Source: an uncultured Eubacterium sp. (GTDB lineage Bacteria; Bacillota; Clostridia; Lachnospirales; Lachnospiraceae). Taken from it: DNA of 38,896 bases. Location: contig CAJUTR010000027.1 of NCBI GenBank assembly GCA_910589665.1, forward strand, positions 1-38,896, read 5' to 3'. Positions 31,889-38,896 of this stretch are shown one piece after another. The notes beneath the pieces are model-generated. The model was not told where the DNA came from and searched no databases. It saw only the letters and a list, made by a program, of their open reading frames with translations. Both the position numbers and the translations under genes were made by a program. Each line of letters begins with the position of its first letter. Position 1 is the stretch's first letter.

Positions 31889-34800
31889 ATGATACGCGAT
31901 AAGAAGCATAGGCTTTTGCGCCGTAGTATGGCGGTTCTTCTCGGGGGAGCGCTCGTACTCGGGTCGGTTCCTTACAGCGAGGTACCGTTTGTACTGGCGG
32001 CCGAGGAATCGGCGGATAACAAGGCGGCATTCAACGAAGACGTAAGTTTGTTAAAATTTAAATACAAACAAGTCATTTCGAATCTGGATCTGCCAAAGGA
32101 AGGCAAAAATGGAAGCAGTATTATATGGAGTTCTTCCAAAGAGGGGACGATCGCGAACGACGGAACGGTGACACGGCCGTCTGCGGGAAGTCCGGATGAG
32201 GAAGTTACGCTGGAGGCTACGATTTCAATGAATGATCTATCAACGAAGAAGCTATTTTCGTTCACCGTTTTGGCAGAGGATTCGATTTCCGGCCTCAAAC
32301 AGTTTGAACTGGATGATGTAACCGTTACGGATCCGTATTATTTGGCAGCGCAGAATTCAGACATTGAGTTCTTGAAGAAATTTGATAATGACCGCATTTT
32401 ATCCCGTTTCCGTGAAACGGCCGGCATAGATACGAAAGGGAAGGATCCGTACAAAGGCTGGGAAGACAGTCTGCTCGGCGGACACTGCGTCGGACATTAT
32501 TTATCGGCCTGTGCGCAGGGAGTGAAAGCGACCGGCGACCAGGAGTTGAAACAGAAACTGGACGAGATCATTTCCGGACTGAAAGAATGTCAGGATAAGC
32601 TTGGTACAGGATTTTTGTTTGGAGCGAAGATCAACAAGAAAGATAATGTCGAGCATCAGTTTGATGTGGTGGAGGCAAAAGGATATTCCAATGAAATCTG
32701 GGTGCCGTGGTACAATATGCACAAAATGGTAGCCGGACTGGTAGATACATATAAGTTTACCGGAAATGAAGAAGCGCTGGAGACGGCGAAGTCACTCGGA
32801 ACATGGGTGTATAACCGCGTGAGTAAGTGGACCGATGGGGTCAGGAAACGCGTACTCAGTGTCGAGTATGGCGGGATGAATGACTGCATGTACGACCTGT
32901 ATTTCTTCTCGGGTGACCCAAACCACTTAGAGGCGGCACACCAGTTTGATGAGGATCGGGTTAAGGTTAACAACAAAGGTGAAGTGACAGATAGGGAACT
33001 ATTGGAAACAGTGCTTACCGGAAATGAAAACACATTGAACGGCAAGCATGCGAATACGACGATCCCCAAATTTGTCGGAGCGTTAAAACGCTATACTGTC
33101 TTAAAAGCAAGGGGAGAGGCGACAGAGGAAGACGATAAGTATCTGAAATACGCAGAGAAGTTTTGGGATGTGGCAGTGGATAACTATTCCTACATAACGG
33201 GAGGCGTGAGTGTAATGGAGCACTTCCGTCAGGCAGGAAAGCTGGATGCGACGCGTACGAAAACAAACTGTGAGAGCTGCTGTGCCCACAATATGCTGAA
33301 GTTGTCGCGCGAACTGTATCAAGTGACTGGAGAGAAGAAGTATTCCGATTACTATGAGACGACGCTGCGCAACTCGATCATGGGGGCAGTGAAATCCGAA
33401 GATGGTTCGGCGGCTTACTTTATCCCGATGGCGACCGGGTATTTTAAAACATTCGGAGATCCGGATCCGGCCAAGAACATGTACTGGTGCTGTACCGGTA
33501 GTGGAATGGAGAACTTTACGAAACTCGGCGACAGCATTTATTTCCACAATGACAATACATTAGTTGTAAACCAGTATGTCGCTTCCAAAGTAAAATGGGA
33601 AGAGAAGAATTTGGAGATCACGCAGGAGTCAGATGTGACGAAATCCGACGTGGCGACGTTAAAAGTTCATATGCTGAACGGCGCTTCGGCACAGAATGCG
33701 GTAATCGCGCTGCGTGTGCCGGACTGGGCCAGCGGCAAGGTGACGGTAAAGGTAAATGGGACGACGGTAAAAGATGCCGCTTCTAACGGGTACATTTCCC
33801 TTAGCCGTGAGTGGAAGGAAAATGACGACATTACGATCCAGTATCCGATGGCAGTGACGGCCGCAGGACTGCCGGACAACAATACGGTATACGGGTTCCA
33901 GTATGGGCCGACCGTGCTGGCTGCGAAACTTGGTACGAAGCGCATGAAGGAAACAACATGGGCCGGAGCGAATCTGACAGCTCCGCTTTATAAGGTGGTA
34001 GGACCGGACGAAAAGAGCATTACGTTAGGTTATGGCGATTCGCAGGCGGCTACTCCGTTTGCCAGCGAGACGCTTTCGATCCAGGAAATGCTCACAATGG
34101 ATGAATTTATCGAAAACATCGACAGCTATTTAGTCAAAGATGAATCCGCGGATACGCCTACGTTTAAGATGACAGGTACCAATGCGGAGGAAACATTTGA
34201 CGGCGGCCTGACATTCGTACCATTTAATACGTTAAATGATGAGAGATACGGAATCTACTGGTATTTTGAGAGTCCGTTTGATGTGGCGGATGAGAGTGAT
34301 ATTCTGAAAGGTAAACAAAATGGAAGGGTAAGTTCCAGTATGCTGGACTCCACCCAGCCAGGATATGGCCAGTACGAAAACGACGCTATCCATCAGATGC
34401 AGGAGAAAGATTCGATGGCCGGTACGATCGAAAATGGCGGAAGTACCCGATGTGCCAAAGCAGGCGGCTACTTTATGTACAATTTCATCGTTGATAAGGA
34501 AAAAACGAATTCGGTTCTCTGCCGTTTCGCCAAAGAAGACAATGGCAAGACGATGAAGATCTCGGTTGGCGATCAGGTGATCGCGGAAAAGACGCTTGAT
34601 TACAAAGGCGACGAAGAGTTCTTTATGGAGTATTTTGAGATTCCGGCGGATGTGCTGGCAGCTGCGTTGAAGACGATTTCTGTAGCAGATGACGAAGGGG
34701 TGGAGACATCTTACACGGTTGTGACCGTGAAGTTTGAAAGCGCATCGGCAACCGAAGACAGCGCAAGATTAGTCGGTGGTCTCTCGATGACGAAGAATTT

Positions 34801-35455
34801 TGACAAAAATGCAGTGCTGACTGCCGTAACGAGCAGCAACGGAGACGTTCGCAGTGAAGGTGATACTTTTACGGTATATCTTCCGGCAGGAACAGGCAGC
34901 ACGAAACTGAAATTTGATATCGCGGACCGCTACGGACTGCTGTATATCAACGATACACTGGTAAATGACGGAAGAAAGCAGGAATATCTGCTGACAGAAG
35001 ATACGACGACCCTTTCGTTGAACGTATTTGCTGAAGATCATGAGACTTCGAAGACGTATACGGTCAAGATTTTGAGAGGCGTGGATGCGCCGTCAAATGA
35101 TACGCCGAAACCTGACACGCCGACACCGGTACCGTCTCCATCCGTACCAGGCAATGTGCCAACACCGGTGCCGAATATCACGCCGCCAAATACGCAAAAA
35201 CCGAAGACGACAAAGAAAGCTTCGATTTCCATTACGGCAAAGAAAACGGTGAAAAAGGGTAAGACCATCACGATCAAAGCGAAGCTGAAAAATGTTTCCG
35301 GCAAGGTGAAATGGTCGGTAAACAAAAAGAAACTTGCTAAGATCACTGCGAAAGGCGCAAATAAGGCGAAACTGAAAGCGCTGAAAAAAGGAAAAGTCAA
35401 AGTGACGGCAAAAGTGAAGAAAGTAAAGAAAACGATAACCATTAAGATCAAATAA
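31889..35455 (+). CDS. secreted beta-L-arabinofuranosidase-like enzyme (DUF1680; GH127/GH146)
   Basis: This 1188-residue exported protein should release L-arabinofuranose from plant glycans. Signal peptide 1 to about 38; an Ig-like domain (about 48-132, IIWSSSKEGTIANDGTVTRP); an alpha/alpha-barrel (about 145-560); beta domains (about 565-800); further beta-sandwich regions; a cadherin-like segment (about 960-1065); a Pro-rich linker (about 1070-1105); and a very lysine-rich Ig-like end (about 1110-1188). The zinc-thiolate site of the family is visible: Cys461-Glu462-Ser-Cys464-Cys465 and Cys534-Cys535 in YWCCTGSGMENF, where a Cys of the CC pair is the nucleophile in studied members. No sortase motif is seen. 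An aminotransferase starts 14 bases after the stop. Confidence 0.87.
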   Translation: MIRDKKHRLLRRSMAVLLGGALVLGSVPYSEVPFVLAAEESADNKAAFNEDVSLLKFKYKQVISNLDLPKEGKNGSSIIWSSSKEGTIANDGTVTRPSAGSPDEEVTLEATISMNDLSTKKLFSFTVLAEDSISGLKQFELDDVTVTDPYYLAAQNSDIEFLKKFDNDRILSRFRETAGIDTKGKDPYKGWEDSLLGGHCVGHYLSACAQGVKATGDQELKQKLDEIISGLKECQDKLGTGFLFGAKINKKDNVEHQFDVVEAKGYSNEIWVPWYNMHKMVAGLVDTYKFTGNEEALETAKSLGTWVYNRVSKWTDGVRKRVLSVEYGGMNDCMYDLYFFSGDPNHLEAAHQFDEDRVKVNNKGEVTDRELLETVLTGNENTLNGKHANTTIPKFVGALKRYTVLKARGEATEEDDKYLKYAEKFWDVAVDNYSYITGGVSVMEHFRQAGKLDATRTKTNCESCCAHNMLKLSRELYQVTGEKKYSDYYETTLRNSIMGAVKSEDGSAAYFIPMATGYFKTFGDPDPAKNMYWCCTGSGMENFTKLGDSIYFHNDNTLVVNQYVASKVKWEEKNLEITQESDVTKSDVATLKVHMLNGASAQNAVIALRVPDWASGKVTVKVNGTTVKDAASNGYISLSREWKENDDITIQYPMAVTAAGLPDNNTVYGFQYGPTVLAAKLGTKRMKETTWAGANLTAPLYKVVGPDEKSITLGYGDSQAATPFASETLSIQEMLTMDEFIENIDSYLVKDESADTPTFKMTGTNAEETFDGGLTFVPFNTLNDERYGIYWYFESPFDVADESDILKGKQNGRVSSSMLDSTQPGYGQYENDAIHQMQEKDSMAGTIENGGSTRCAKAGGYFMYNFIVDKEKTNSVLCRFAKEDNGKTMKISVGDQVIAEKTLDYKGDEEFFMEYFEIPADVLAAALKTISVADDEGVETSYTVVTVKFESASATEDSARLVGGLSMTKNFDKNAVLTAVTSSNGDVRSEGDTFTVYLPAGTGSTKLKFDIADRYGLLYINDTLVNDGRKQEYLLTEDTTTLSLNVFAEDHETSKTYTVKILRGVDAPSNDTPKPDTPTPVPSPSVPGNVPTPVPNITPPNTQKPKTTKKASISITAKKTVKKGKTITIKAKLKNVSGKVKWSVNKKKLAKITAKGANKAKLKALKKGKVKVTAKVKKVKKTITIKIK

Positions 35456-35469
35456 GTGGAGAGTTTTGA

Positions 35470-36654
35470 ATGATTGCAAAGCAGATGGAAGAGTTGGTAA
35501 ATGGGAGTTCCGTAATCCGCGCCATGTTTGAGGAAGGAAAAAAGATGGCGGCGGAATACGGAGAAGAAAATGTGTTTGATTTCAGCCTCGGGAATCCGAG
35601 CGTGGAACCCCCGGAAGAGGTGCGGCAGGCTATGATCGACATTATCAAAAGTGAGCAGCCGAATTATTTGCATGGTTATATGAATAATTCAGGCTATGAG
35701 GATGTCAGAAGGACAGTAGCAGACAGCCTGAATCAAAAGCACGGAACCCATTTTACCGAACAGAATATCGTGATGACGGTTGGCGCCGCCGGGGGACTGA
35801 ATGTGATGTTGAAGGCGCTTTTGGATCCCGGTGACGAAGTGATCGTATTCGCCCCGTTTTTTGGGGAGTACAGAAATTATGTGGCTAATGTAGGCGGAAC
35901 GACGGTTGTGGTTGCGCCCGACACGGAAACGTTTATGCCGGATCTGTCTGAATTTGAGAGACGCATCACCAGACGGACGAAAGCTGTCATCATCAATACG
36001 CCGAATAATCCGACGGGAGTTGTCTATACGGAAGACGTACTGCGCGGATTGGCGGCTGTCTTAGAGAAGAAGCAAGATGAATTCGGAACGGATATTTATC
36101 TCATTTCGGACGAACCTTACCGCGAACTCGTGTATGACGGCGTGACTGTGCCGTATGTCACGAAATATTACGACAATACGATCGTCGGATATTCTTATAG
36201 TAAATCTCTTTCGTTGCCCGGTGAGCGGATCGGCTACCTCGTCATACCAGACGAGGCGGCCGATTCTGACCGGATCATGGCGGCGGCAAACGTGGCCACG
36301 AGGATCCTCGGGTTTGTAAATGCCCCTTCGCTCCAGCAGAGGGTTATTGCCAGGTGCATAGATGCCAAAGTGGAGGTGGAAGTCTATGACAGAAACCGCC
36401 GGCTATTGGTAGAAAATCTTAGGAAATTCGGTTATGAGTGCGTGGGTCCGGACGGGGCATTTTATCTGTTTGTCAAATCCTTAGAGGACGATGATGCGGC
36501 ATTTGCGGCGAAGGCAAAGGAGTTAAAGCTTCTCGTTGTTCCCGGAAGTTCATTTGCGTGCCCTGGATTTGTACGGATCGCTTACTGTGTCAGCTATGAT
36601 ATGATCGTGAGGGCGCTGCCCGCATTTAAAAAGCTAGCGGATGCTTATCGGTAA
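35470..36654 (+). CDS. class I/II PLP-dependent aminotransferase
   Basis: This 394-residue fold-type I enzyme has FSLGNPSVEPPEEV, MTVGAAGGLNVMLKALL, the INTPNNPTGVVY loop, LISDEPYRELVYDG, Lys245 in YSYSKSLSLPGERIGYL as the PLP lysine, and FVRIAYCVS with the carboxylate-binding Arg. It is a different branch from the enzyme at 21863. Its substrate is not identifiable. GTGGAGAG precedes the ATG. There is no terminator between it and the arabinofuranosidase gene, so read-through transcription is likely although the functions look unrelated. Confidence 0.92.
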   Translation: MIAKQMEELVNGSSVIRAMFEEGKKMAAEYGEENVFDFSLGNPSVEPPEEVRQAMIDIIKSEQPNYLHGYMNNSGYEDVRRTVADSLNQKHGTHFTEQNIVMTVGAAGGLNVMLKALLDPGDEVIVFAPFFGEYRNYVANVGGTTVVVAPDTETFMPDLSEFERRITRRTKAVIINTPNNPTGVVYTEDVLRGLAAVLEKKQDEFGTDIYLISDEPYRELVYDGVTVPYVTKYYDNTIVGYSYSKSLSLPGERIGYLVIPDEAADSDRIMAAANVATRILGFVNAPSLQQRVIARCIDAKVEVEVYDRNRRLLVENLRKFGYECVGPDGAFYLFVKSLEDDDAAFAAKAKELKLLVVPGSSFACPGFVRIAYCVSYDMIVRALPAFKKLADAYR

Positions 36655-36715
36655 GAAGGGGATCGTTAAGTTTTTACCTGGCACGTTTACAGGAACGATA
36701 ATTTAGCAGGATTTG

Positions 36716-36732
36716 GCGCATTCAGTATGCGC
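36716..36732 (+). promoter_or_regulatory. hairpin just before a ribosome site
   Basis: GCGCAT and ATGCGC form a six-base stem with loop TCAGT, four bases before GGAGGAG at 36737-36743. It could tune translation of the following gene. Confidence 0.3.
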
Positions 36733-36746
36733 AGATGGAGGAGAGA

Positions 36747-37817
36747 GTGAAAAAGAAACGAGAATGGGCTGCATATGTACGCAGGGTGACGCCATATGTG
36801 CCGGGAGAGCAGCCGAATGAAACAGATATGATCAAATTAAATACAAATGAAAATCCATATCCACCGTCACCAAGTGTATTTGAGGTACATCGAAATATGG
36901 ATGTTACTGATTTTTCCCTGTACCCGGAGTTGTCAGCGGGGAGTTTGACTAGAAGCCTGGCGAATTACCACGGGATTTCTGACAGGGAAGTATTTGTCGG
37001 CGTCGGTTCGGATGATGTCCTTTCTTTAGCGTTTCTCACATTTTTTAATTCAGAAAAACCCATTTTGTTTCCGGATATTACATATTCTTTTTATCCCGTT
37101 TGGGCAGATGTTTACCGCATTTCGTATGAATGTATGCCGCTGCGGGATGATTTTACGATAGAGGCGGACGATTACCAGAGGGAAAATGGCGGGATCGTCA
37201 TCGCGAACCCAAACGCGCCGACGTCGATCGGGATGCCGGCTTTGGAAATAGAAAAGGTGATCCGAGCTAATCCGGGCGTCGTTGTGATCATTGATGAAGC
37301 CTATGTGGATTTTGGCGGAGAGACCGTTTTGCCATTGATAAAACAATATGATAATCTTCTCGTCGTGCGTACGTATTCGAAATCCCGTTCGCTGGCGGGG
37401 ATGCGTATCGGTTATGCGATGGGAAGCGAGGGGCTTATACAGGCGTTGAATGACGTGAAAGAATCGATCAATTCGTATACGATGAATACTGCGTCCATTC
37501 GTATCGGCATTGCTTCGTTAGGGGACGAGGATTATTTCCAGTCCACCCTGCAAAAGGTTATGGATACACGAAAGCGCACGAAAAGCGCTCTGGAACAGAT
37601 GGGATTTGACGTAAAAGATTCCCAGACGAATTTTCTTTTTGCGTCCCACCGCACAGTGGCGGCGGAGGAGATTTTTGAACAGTTAAAGCGAAGACATATT
37701 TATGTGAGGTATTTTGCGAAGGAGAGGATAAAAGATTATCTGCGGATCACAGTGGGTACTGAGGTGCAGATGGATCGATTCCTTCAGGCAGTTCGAGAAA
37801 TTATAGGTACTTTTTGA
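36747..37817 (+). CDS. HisC/CobD-like PLP aminotransferase
   Basis: This 356-residue protein belongs to the histidinol-phosphate aminotransferase group: VTPYVPGEQPNE, IKLNTNENPYPPSP, FVGVGSDDVLSLAF, IANPNAPTSIGMP, IDEAYVDFGG, and Lys212 in RTYSKSRSLAGMRIGYAMG. True HisC would transaminate imidazole-acetol phosphate; no his genes are adjacent, and close relatives include threonine-phosphate decarboxylase (CobD), so the substrate is left open. The GTG at 36747 is preferred because GGAGGAG lies just before it, inside what would be codons of a longer form starting at ATG 36735, which has no ribosome site. Confidence 0.85.
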   Translation: MKKKREWAAYVRRVTPYVPGEQPNETDMIKLNTNENPYPPSPSVFEVHRNMDVTDFSLYPELSAGSLTRSLANYHGISDREVFVGVGSDDVLSLAFLTFFNSEKPILFPDITYSFYPVWADVYRISYECMPLRDDFTIEADDYQRENGGIVIANPNAPTSIGMPALEIEKVIRANPGVVVIIDEAYVDFGGETVLPLIKQYDNLLVVRTYSKSRSLAGMRIGYAMGSEGLIQALNDVKESINSYTMNTASIRIGIASLGDEDYFQSTLQKVMDTRKRTKSALEQMGFDVKDSQTNFLFASHRTVAAEEIFEQLKRRHIYVRYFAKERIKDYLRITVGTEVQMDRFLQAVREIIGTF

Positions 37818-37858
37818 CATTTGAATCATATACTGGAATAAAGGCGGTAGTGAGGTGT

Positions 37859-38509
37859 ATGATGAGAAGGGAAAGGAGAATCGAGGGGATCGATGTGAGC
37901 CACTGGGAGGGAGATATAAACTTTCAGGAGGTAAGGCGCGCGGGGATCCGCTTCGTTTACATGAAGGCCAGCGAAGGGGTGTCCTATATCGATCCGGATT
38001 TTGAACGGAACTACAGAGAGGCCAGGAAGGCCCGGTTGAAAATTGGTTTTTATCACTATGTGACCGCAGGCAGTGAAGAAGAGGCGCGGGCACAGGCGCG
38101 GCATTTCGCGGACGTAATTTGGGGCAAGGTTTATCATGGCTGTCCGGTTATGGATTTTGAGTCGTTTGACAATCTGTCAAAGGATCAGATCAATGAGGTC
38201 TCTATTGCTTTTCTTCAGGAACTGCGAGAGGTGACCGGCAGACGGGTAGCGATCTACAGCGATGCCAATAATGCGACAAATACGTTTGATGCGAGACTTG
38301 CGGTTTATCCGCTCTGGATCGCGGATTACGGAGTGGCGCGGCCGGACATGAGGAATCATTGGAGGCGCTGGGCGGGGTGGCAGTATACGGATGCCGGAAG
38401 AGTGGAAGGAATTCACGGGAGAGTGGATCGGAATTATTTTACTGAGGAGATGCTTGTTTCACGTAAATCGGTTCTGAGTGACGAAGATGAAGAGGAGAAC
38501 TGTGATTAA
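37859..38509 (+). CDS. GH25 lysozyme without signal peptide
   Basis: This 216-residue muramidase-type enzyme should cut the MurNAc-GlcNAc bond of peptidoglycan. GH25 marks are GIDVSHWEGDINF, YMKASEGVSYIDPDF, IGFYHYV, PVMDFE (the DxE catalytic pair) and WIADYG, AGWQYTDAG. The domain begins about eight residues after the start and fills the chain, so there is no signal peptide, membrane helix or wall-binding repeat. GAGGTG lies before tandem ATGs at 37859 and 37862; a TTG start at 37814 would overlap the previous stop and still give no signal. It could exit by lysis, by another route, or act as a domesticated prophage enzyme; no phage genes surround it. Confidence 0.88.
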   Translation: MMRRERRIEGIDVSHWEGDINFQEVRRAGIRFVYMKASEGVSYIDPDFERNYREARKARLKIGFYHYVTAGSEEEARAQARHFADVIWGKVYHGCPVMDFESFDNLSKDQINEVSIAFLQELREVTGRRVAIYSDANNATNTFDARLAVYPLWIADYGVARPDMRNHWRRWAGWQYTDAGRVEGIHGRVDRNYFTEEMLVSRKSVLSDEDEEENCD

Positions 38510-38540
38510 AAGAAGATTTTTTCCAATAAAAAAACGGAGT

Positions 38541-38571
38541 ATATCCCCGATGTGTTCCTCTTTGGGGATAT
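38541..38571. terminator. terminator between the GH25 gene and the tRNA cluster
   Basis: ATATCCCC and GGGGATAT form an eight-base stem. An A-run precedes it and TTATTTTTGTTT follows on plus, so it should work in both directions, ending the lysozyme gene and the tRNA transcript. Confidence 0.8.
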
Positions 38572-38592
38572 GCCCCTTATTTTTGTTTGTAC

Positions 38593-38663
38593 TGGGCTAG
38601 CTGGATTTGAACCAGCGAATGTAGGAGTCAAAGTCCTATGCCTTACCCCTTGGCGATAGCCCA
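38593..38663 (-). tRNA. tRNA-Gln (TTG)
   Basis: The minus strand reads a full cloverleaf starting TGGGCTATCGCCAAG, with anticodon TTG in the loop CTTTGAC between TAGGA and TCCTA, a T-arm with GGTTCAAATCC, and an acceptor ending TAGCCCA. The terminal CCA is not encoded. It decodes CAA and CAG. Confidence 0.93.
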
Positions 38664-38692
38664 ACATCCTACATAAAAAACTGATAGGAAAG

Positions 38693-38767
38693 GGTGGGTA
38701 ATGGGATTCGAACCCACGGCCTTCAGAGCCACAATCTGACGCGCTAACCAACTGCGCTATACCCACC
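38693..38767 (-). tRNA. tRNA-His (GTG)
   Basis: The minus strand starts GGTGGGTATAGCGCAG and has anticodon GTG in the loop TTGTGGC. The first G is the extra G-1 of histidine tRNAs, facing a C at position 73. The T-arm carries GGTTCGAATCC. CCA is not encoded. Confidence 0.93.
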
Positions 38768-38834
38768 ATGTAAAACGATAAATGATCCATAAGTTATCAT
38801 ATAAGAATGGATCCGGCGCAACTGCGCCGTAACG

Positions 38835-38896
<62 letters not shown>

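Noticed and set aside
35038..35673. 211-residue minus-strand frame rich in Phe and Leu
   Set aside because: It is the antisense of the lysine-rich Ig-like end (AAA/AAG read as TTT/CTT), spanning two real genes.

Overview
The window looks like chromosomal DNA of an anaerobic, probably motile member of the Clostridia, most likely Lachnospiraceae. The support is a [FeFe] hydrogenase, VanW, DUF4080 and CheX proteins, strong AGGAGG ribosome sites, TTG starts, secreted glycoside hydrolases with lysine-rich Ig-like domains, and no outer-membrane genes. Species is not claimed. All family names come from reading translations; no database was searched.

Layout. 1-2750 is a decaying accessory patch: a truncated, twice-frameshifted S-adenosylmethionine synthetase relic, an XRE regulator broken by TAG, an intact LytTR response regulator, and a GHKL kinase broken by TAG. 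2870-4130 carries two XRE regulators; the second joins an HTH to what looks like the cytoplasmic domain of the flagellar export protein FlhA. 4164-7330 is a copper operon: a consensus promoter with a CsoR-type operator inside it, a repetitive leader, csoR, and copA with a CopZ-like domain fused at its end behind an internal ribosome site. 7378-10275 holds a secreted GH43 enzyme convergent with a secreted Ig-like protein. 10424-14266 is an OmpR-type two-component system followed by a monomeric [FeFe] hydrogenase. 14299-18667 has an O-antigen-ligase-like membrane protein, a B12/radical SAM DUF4080 protein, a membrane-anchored TPR-like protein and a divergent 32-residue membrane peptide. 18721-23020 holds VanW, an AIR-synthase-like protein, an Lrp/AsnC regulator and an aminotransferase.

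23116-31064 is the most distinctive stretch: CheX, TrmL, a chemoreceptor, a FapA/DUF342 protein with seven exact-length 26-residue repeats at its N-terminus, an HD-GYP protein whose receiver has Asn in place of the phospho-acceptor Asp, and a subtilase-like protein whose catalytic Ser is Gly. The gene order suggests a motility or cyclic-di-GMP signalling module built partly from inactive enzyme folds. That is inference from order and residues.

31217-38896 holds a cysteine-rich protein with a duplicated CxxC module, a 1188-residue secreted beta-L-arabinofuranosidase-like enzyme, two PLP aminotransferases, a GH25 lysozyme without an export signal, a terminator, and tRNA-Gln, tRNA-His and a partial tRNA-Arg on the minus strand. 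The GH43 and GH127/146 enzymes point to use of plant arabinan or arabinoxylan. Every stretch longer than about 300 bases contains a gene.
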